The position numbers and the translations under genes were made by a program. From JANNAT01 sp031422555 (GTDB lineage: Bacteria; Pseudomonadota; Alphaproteobacteria; Rhodobacterales; Rhodobacteraceae): a stretch of 35,840 bases of DNA. Location of the stretch: the NCBI GenBank assembly GCA_031422555.1, contig JANPLZ010000051.1:1-35840 (forward strand), given 5' to 3'. This document shows positions 32,218-35,840 of this stretch, in pieces (position 1 is the first letter of the stretch; each line of letters starts with the position of its first letter). The notes beneath the pieces are model-generated. The model was not told the origin of the DNA. It saw nothing but the letters and a program-made list of their open reading frames with translations, and made no database searches.

Positions 32218-32812
32218 TTTCAAAACGCTGGTAATCGCGGCGCGTGACACGGTGCAGCAACCGCGTGCGGGCGCGCGGGCCGTGATTGATATGGGCCTGC
32301 CGATTTCCATTGGCGGCCTCGCCTTGGCGCTGATGGCGGTGGCCTCGGCGGTATTGGCGGCGCTGATGTATGCGGCGTTTCCGATCCCGCCTGACCCCAC
32401 CGCGCCGCAAGTTGCAATGCTGGATCAGGTGATGGCCAATCCGCTGCAACTGGCGCTGGTGCAACTGATCTTGCTAAGCGTCGGTGCGTTTTTGATCTTT
32501 CGCATCGGGCGCGGTTTTGGCGGCGTTGGCAGTCTGGCCGATTCGGTGGCGCTGCTGGCGTGGTTGGAGTTCATCTTGCTGTTGCTGCAAGGCGCGCAAG
32601 TGTTGGCAATGGTGATATCCCCGCCAATGTCGCAAGCCATCGGGCTGTTTGGCTTTGTGATTTTCCTGTGGCTCTTGTCGAATTTTACCGCCGAGTTACA
32701 TCGCTTTGCATCGGTGTTCACCACGTTTCTGGGCATCATCGCCGCGGTGATTGCTTTGGCCTTTGCCGCAGCGGTGGTGATCGCACTGATGATCGGGGGT
32801 CGGGTTCAATGA
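32207..32812 (+). CDS. Yip1-family membrane protein 2
   Basis: This is a 201-residue inner-membrane protein with about five spans, separated by a short polar stretch after the second span (FPIPPDPTAPQVAML). GFGGVGSLADSVALLAWLEFILLLLQGAQVL is the conserved-looking core. ATG at 32207 is chosen because it overlaps the preceding gene by 11 bp; an in-frame start at 32192 would overlap more. The stop overlaps the sufS start (ATGA). It is similar in design to the preceding gene, possibly from an old duplication. A membrane role coupled to Fe-S assembly is only inferred from the operon position. Confidence 0.75.
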   Translation: MALDFKTLVIAARDTVQQPRAGARAVIDMGLPISIGGLALALMAVASAVLAALMYAAFPIPPDPTAPQVAMLDQVMANPLQLALVQLILLSVGAFLIFRIGRGFGGVGSLADSVALLAWLEFILLLLQGAQVLAMVISPPMSQAIGLFGFVIFLWLLSNFTAELHRFASVFTTFLGIIAAVIALAFAAAVVIALMIGGRVQ

Positions 32813-34032
32813 GTTATGACGTCACAGAAATTCGCGCGGATTTCCCAATTCTTTCGCGGCAAGTCAATGGCAAGCCCTTGGTTTACCTTGATAATGGCGC
32901 ATCCGCCCAAAAACCCCAAGTTGTGATTGACGCGATGTCGCACAGCTATGCGCAGGAATATGCCAACGTCCATCGCGGCCTGCATTATCTGTCCAATCTG
33001 GCCACCGATCAGTATGAGGCGGTGCGCGGCAAGATGGCGCGGTTCTTGAACGCGGCCTCCGAACAGGAGATCGTGTTTACCTCGGGCGCGACCGAGGCGA
33101 TGAACCTGATTTCCTACGCCTGGGCCGCGCCGCGCTTGCAGCCGGGCGATGAAATTGTGCTGTCGATCATGGAGCATCACGCCAATATCGTGCCGTGGCA
33201 TTTGTTGCGCGAACGGCAGGGGGTGGTGCTGAAGTGGGTCGAGATCGACGCCAATGGCGATCTTGATCCGCAGGCGGTGCTGGCGGCAATCGGGCCGAAA
33301 ACCCGGCTGATTGCGGTAACGCATATGTCAAACGTGCTGGGCACCGTGGTGGATATCGCGGCGATCTGCCAAGGGGCGGCGCGCCACGGGGTGCCTGTGG
33401 TGGTGGATGGCAGTCAGGCGGCGGTGCATATGGCGGTGGATGTGCAGGCGTTGGGCTGCGATTTCTATGCCATTACCGGGCACAAGTTGTATGGGCCATC
33501 GGGGTCAGGCGCGGTGTATATCCGGGCCGACCGGCAAGCCGAGATGCGCCCCTTCATGGCGGGCGGCGATATGATCCGCGAGGTTGGCCGCGATTTTGTC
33601 ACCTACAACGATCCGCCGATGAAGTTTGAGGCAGGCACGCCGGGCATCGTGCAGCAAATCGGCCTTGGCGTGGCGCTGGACTATATGACAGGCGTTGGGT
33701 TGACCAATATCGCAGCACACGAGCGGGGTTTGCGCGATTACGCCCGCGCGCGTCTGGCGGGACTGAACTGGCTGTCGGTGCAGGGAAATTCGGCGGATAA
33801 GGCGGCAATCTTTTCGTTTACGCTCGATGGTCCGGCCCATGCGCATGATATCTCGACCGTGCTGGACAAACGCGGCATTGCGGTGCGCGCGGGCACCCAT
33901 TGCGCAATGCCGTTGATGACGCATCTGGGGGTAGGGGCGACGTGTCGGGCGTCTTTTGCGATGTATAACACGCATGACGAAGTCGATGCGCTGATCTCGG
34001 CGCTGGAATTGTGCCACGATCTTTTCAGTTGA
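32809..34032 (+). CDS. sufS: Class II cysteine desulfurase SufS
   Basis: This PLP enzyme delivers sulfur to SufB, usually via SufE or SufU. The protein has 407 residues. YLDNGASAQKPQVVIDAM opens the fold, EHHANIVPW carries the active-site His, K226 in ITGHKLYGPSG binds PLP, and C365 in AGTHCAMPLM is the sulfur carrier in the short SufS-type loop. Positions match E. coli SufS closely. The start at 32809 overlaps the preceding stop; the long frame to 32560 is an artefact. It is the last gene of the operon, and no SufE/SufU is seen before the tRNA. The class I desulfurase upstream means this operon encodes two sulfur donors. Confidence 0.97.
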   Translation: MSYDVTEIRADFPILSRQVNGKPLVYLDNGASAQKPQVVIDAMSHSYAQEYANVHRGLHYLSNLATDQYEAVRGKMARFLNAASEQEIVFTSGATEAMNLISYAWAAPRLQPGDEIVLSIMEHHANIVPWHLLRERQGVVLKWVEIDANGDLDPQAVLAAIGPKTRLIAVTHMSNVLGTVVDIAAICQGAARHGVPVVVDGSQAAVHMAVDVQALGCDFYAITGHKLYGPSGSGAVYIRADRQAEMRPFMAGGDMIREVGRDFVTYNDPPMKFEAGTPGIVQQIGLGVALDYMTGVGLTNIAAHERGLRDYARARLAGLNWLSVQGNSADKAAIFSFTLDGPAHAHDISTVLDKRGIAVRAGTHCAMPLMTHLGVGATCRASFAMYNTHDEVDALISALELCHDLFS

Positions 34033-34039
34033 TAAGGCG

Positions 34040-34068
34040 TTGCAGCGCGCGACGCTTGACGGTATACG
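34040..34068 (+). promoter_or_regulatory. Promoter of tRNA-Arg
   Basis: TTGCAG (34040-34045), an exact 17-bp spacer and TATACG (34063-34068) form a sigma-70 promoter. Its expected start lies 3-5 bp before the mature tRNA 5' end. The promoter begins 8 bp after the sufS stop. Confidence 0.75.
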
Positions 34069-34078
34069 AACCCACGTT

Positions 34079-34155
34079 GCACCCGTAGCTCAGCTGGATA
34101 GAGTGCTGCCCTCCGAAGGCAGAGGCCACACGTTCGAATCGTGTCGGGTGCACCA
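34079..34155 (+). tRNA. tRNA-Arg, anticodon CCG
   Basis: The 77-nt cloverleaf is complete: acceptor arms GCACCCG and CGGGTGC, D stem GCTC/GAGT, anticodon stem CTGCC/GGCAG with loop CTCCGAA (anticodon 34113-34115), T arm with GTTCGAATC, and an encoded CCA end. It reads the CGG arginine codon. It is intact, and the foreign-looking DNA begins just after its 3' end, the usual side for insertions at tRNA genes. Confidence 0.97.
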
Positions 34156-34684
34156 TTTACCAAAGTCGGGGTCAGACAGGGGTGTTGGTAATTTGGTTGT
34201 GTCGTATATCTTATAATCAATAAAAAGTAATTACCGTTACAGAATTACCACATAAAGTGATTGACACAAAACATAGAGAAGGGGGAACCCCTTAGACCCC
34301 AAATGGACCCCAAGCGTTTCATCAAACGATCCGCCTAAAGGCCCCAAAAAATAACCCCTAAGTTGTGGGGGGGGAGTTCTCAGGGGGCGACATGCCCGCG
34401 CGCAAGCGAACAGAAACTGTGCAGGCACCGCCCCCCGAACCCCCCTAAACAACAGGGGTAAAAGCAATACTAGACGGGAACAAGCCGAAAAAATTGCAGA
34501 GCAGCGGACCGGGCTACGCCCGCCCTACGGGTAAATAGTCCTCTGCAAGGCCCGAAACCCCTAAGGGGTCCCTCGGGCCTACGCGCCAGCGCTTAGGACA
34601 TCGAACCAGCATCGTGCCTCCGGCACCGGGACACCACGGCCACAGCGCAGAATAAACGCAGGGACAATGCTAAGAACGAAGAAA
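34156..34684. other. Non-coding tail of the microvirus-like element
   Basis: This is 529 bp without a convincing gene. It starts with an AT-rich 100 bp containing an inverted GGTAATT (34187-34193) and two direct AATTACC copies (34229-34235, 34243-34249). It continues with many CCCC and GGGG runs, giving G-rich sequence on the minus strand, the sense strand of the viral genes. Several short hairpins follow: CCCCT/AGGGG at 34442-34458, GGGC-TAC-GCCC near 34511, and a large one at 34548-34580. It may hold the packaging or replication signals, or the att junction. Confidence 0.5.
34548..34580. repeat. Two-tier hairpin in the element's non-coding tail
   Basis: The outer arms AGGCCCGA and TCGGGCCT pair perfectly over 8 bp, and inside them ACCCC-TAA-GGGGT forms a 5-bp stem with a 3-nt loop. 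On the minus strand it lies about 105 bp after the small ORF's stop. It could be a terminator-like or packaging structure of the viral strand. Confidence 0.75.
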
Positions 34685-35053
34685 TCACCGGCACCACGGC
34701 ACATATGACCTTGAGGGACCGGAACCACCTTTGCGGCTATCAGCAGGCCGATCCTTACACCGAAGGTCTAAGGGCTTGAGATCAAGCGGCGCAGGGGTTG
34801 CCCGTTCGGGCTTTTTGACTTGCGACTTAACAGCCAACTGCGTCAAAGGAGCAGCCCGCAAAGAGACGGGCCGCTCAGGACGTTGATAAATAACGTCAGG
34901 AAGAGTTTCGGCCAACAGGGCGTTAGCACGAGAAACCCTAAAAGTATCCCGAACCGGGTTCCGATCTATCGGCCTGCTCCCGGAGAGCGGCGCTAATGAG
35001 ACCTTGGAGGTGATCGGGGTTTGCACGGTAGAACGCTTCAAACGCTTTGTCAT
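34685..35053 (-). CDS. Small basic microvirus-type ORF overlapping rep
   Basis: This protein is about 122 residues from the Met at 35053 (MTKRLKRSTVQTP), or 140 from 35107. It is rich in Arg, Lys and Pro, has no membrane span, and ends with LRCKDRPADSRKGGSGPSR followed by YVPWC. I recall similar C-rich endings of the form CKxRP...GGSGxxRxxVPWC in small ORFs next to rep in microviruses, but no function. It overlaps the 3' end of rep in another frame by about 116 bp, the dense packing typical of these phages. A nucleic-acid-binding or internal role is plausible from its charge only. No clear ribosome binding site decides between the starts. Confidence 0.55.
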   Translation of the reverse strand: MTKRLKRSTVQTPITSKVSLAPLSGSRPIDRNPVRDTFRVSRANALLAETLPDVIYQRPERPVSLRAAPLTQLAVKSQVKKPERATPAPLDLKPLDLRCKDRPADSRKGGSGPSRSYVPWCR

Positions 35054-35840
35054 TGTCTTCAATCCCAAATAAAAGAGCGGCGAACCGACCGCATAAATCA
35101 TCCTCATTCAGATCACTTTGAAAATGATCCTCATAAAGCAGGCAAGCCTGCACCTTAGAAAGCGACCTCGCGCTTTCGGCAAGACGCTCTGCAATAATCC
35201 GAAAAACATGTTCAGGAGGAACCGCAGCGCAAATATCGATAAACCGCTGACGCTCGAATTTATCGAAAGACTTCTGAACCCATTCACCCATGGAAGCCCG
35301 CATAGCGGGGTTGATGCAAATTGCGTTCATATAATCCCGGCGCGTAGCCCCTGTCATAAGATAGGAGCGGTCTTTCGACCCGCCGGGAGGAAGGTATTCA
35401 AAAGACGACGGCAAGGTGTTGAAATCAACAGCCAAAGCAGCCTTTTGAGCGAACCACGCAGCCCCCAGAGGAGGCTTTTTCGAGAGCGAAAACCAAGCGT
35501 TGTTCTTATCGTCAGACAAGAGATACTTGCAGACATAGCGCGCAGATCGCTCGGAAGCCGACCAATCAACGCTTATATGGCCATGCGGCCATTCGCGGAC
35601 GTGGACCATCCGCTTAAGAGGTATATCGCGACAGAAAGGAGCATCGGAAGAACCAAACTCTGGCGCCACAGCGCCCTCAGGCAAAGGCTGGATATGTTCA
35701 AAAAATAACAGGGCATGAAAATGCGCCCGGCCTTTAAGTTCACCATATTCCCCTGCGACGAGATACCTAACTTTGTGACCCGCACGGCGAAGCAATTTGA
35801 TAAACAACTGAAAATGGCGAGGCTGCAGCACCTTATCCGC
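34938..35840 (-). CDS. Microviridae-type replication initiation protein, N-terminus outside the window
   Basis: This HUH endonuclease nicks viral DNA to start rolling-circle replication. The frame continues past the window end (codons for ADK precede the GTG at 35831), so the N-terminal part is missing. Visible are the FQLFIKLLRRAG segment, then VRYLVAGEYGELKGRAHFHALLFF, in which HFH is the metal-binding HUH motif and GEYGE is typical of microvirus VP4. The catalytic tyrosine region is SERSARYVCKYLLSDD (Y..x..KY pattern), equivalent to the AAYVARYxxKK motif of gokushoviruses. The C-terminal half is not recognised. The Met/Val at 35831 should not be taken as the true start. No inactivating mutations are seen. 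Confidence 0.82.
   Translation of the reverse strand, partial: ADKVLQPRHFQLFIKLLRRAGHKVRYLVAGEYGELKGRAHFHALLFFEHIQPLPEGAVAPEFGSSDAPFCRDIPLKRMVHVREWPHGHISVDWSASERSARYVCKYLLSDDKNNAWFSLSKKPPLGAAWFAQKAALAVDFNTLPSSFEYLPPGGSKDRSYLMTGATRRDYMNAICINPAMRASMGEWVQKSFDKFERQRFIDICAAVPPEHVFRIIAERLAESARSLSKVQACLLYEDHFQSDLNEDDLCGRFAALLFGIEDNDKAFEAFYRANPDHLQGLISAALREQADRSEPGSGYF

Larger units (their letters stand above)
34156..35840 (-). mobile_element. Microviridae-like prophage element, partial
   Basis: From the base after the tRNA CCA to the window end the DNA differs from the host: lower GC in the coding part, many G/C tracts, and microvirus-type genes on the minus strand. It contains a rolling-circle replication protein (N-terminus beyond the window) and an overlapping small basic ORF, then a long non-coding tail. 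Capsid (VP1), pilot (VP2) and scaffold genes would be expected beyond 35840 if the element is whole. No integrase gene is seen; integrated microviruses elsewhere use host XerCD recombination. Because only one edge is visible, a degraded remnant or an assembly join is also possible. Confidence 0.7.

Noticed and set aside
32560..32808. N-terminal extension of sufS
   Set aside because: It overlaps the second membrane-protein gene; the ATGA junction and family alignment set the start at 32809.
34237..34467. 76-aa minus-strand ORF in the non-coding tail of the viral element
   Set aside because: It starts with TTG, has no ribosome binding site, and its sequence simply follows the G/C tracts and hairpins; no recognisable motif.

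Overview
The window is a stretch of high-GC chromosome from an alphaproteobacterium, almost certainly Rhodobacteraceae (Rhodobacter/Pseudorhodobacter/Gemmobacter type). This rests on the protein flavour and on local signatures: a CckA hybrid kinase, alphaproteobacterial LexA boxes (GTTC-N7-GTTY), a CtrA box, an Iron-Rhodo-box in front of iscR, and an iscR-suf cluster containing an extra cysteine desulfurase. No species name can be given from the sequence alone.

Layout. 1-10 kb: the 3' part of a citramalate synthase gene (isoleucine pathway) overlapping a squalene/phytoene-synthase-like gene; an MFS exporter divergent from a HhH-GPD DNA glycosylase/esterase pair; glucokinase downstream of a LacI-type regulator; an APH-type kinase divergent from a phytanoyl-CoA dioxygenase-like gene; a class I glutamine amidotransferase. 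10-22 kb is a housekeeping block: guaB, an RsmB-type rRNA methyltransferase, cckA, recA, alaS, a DUF1330 gene, then typA and a glycosyltransferase on the minus strand. 22-25.6 kb: icd and three translationally overlapping small genes (alpha/beta hydrolase, unknown 87 aa protein, HD hydrolase). 25.6-34 kb: iscR, cysteine desulfurase, sufB, a methyltransferase-like gene, sufC, sufD, two membrane proteins and sufS, forming a Fe-S cluster assembly operon with many zero-gap or ATGA junctions. A tRNA-Arg(CCG) with a clear promoter follows.

Immediately after the tRNA the base composition and gene content change. From about 34.16 kb to the window end there is the tail of a Microviridae-like element: a rolling-circle replication initiator (HUH protein, minus strand, running off the window), a small overlapping basic ORF, and about 530 bp of non-coding DNA full of G/C tracts and hairpins. 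An ssDNA microvirus lodged next to a tRNA gene in a Rhodobacteraceae chromosome is the most unusual content here. No integrase is visible and the far junction lies outside the window.

Regulatory signals that can be read directly include: an iscR promoter whose -10 lies inside a TTCTA/TAGAA palindrome; a second copy of that palindrome inside the desulfurase coding region, written in rare codons; a full CtrA box at cckA; two LexA-like boxes and a near-CtrA box at recA; a 12-bp perfect inverted repeat in the guaB leader; a LacI-type palindrome before the lacI gene; and several terminators. Two genes (the RsmB-type gene and typA) carry short tandem duplications across their stop codons.
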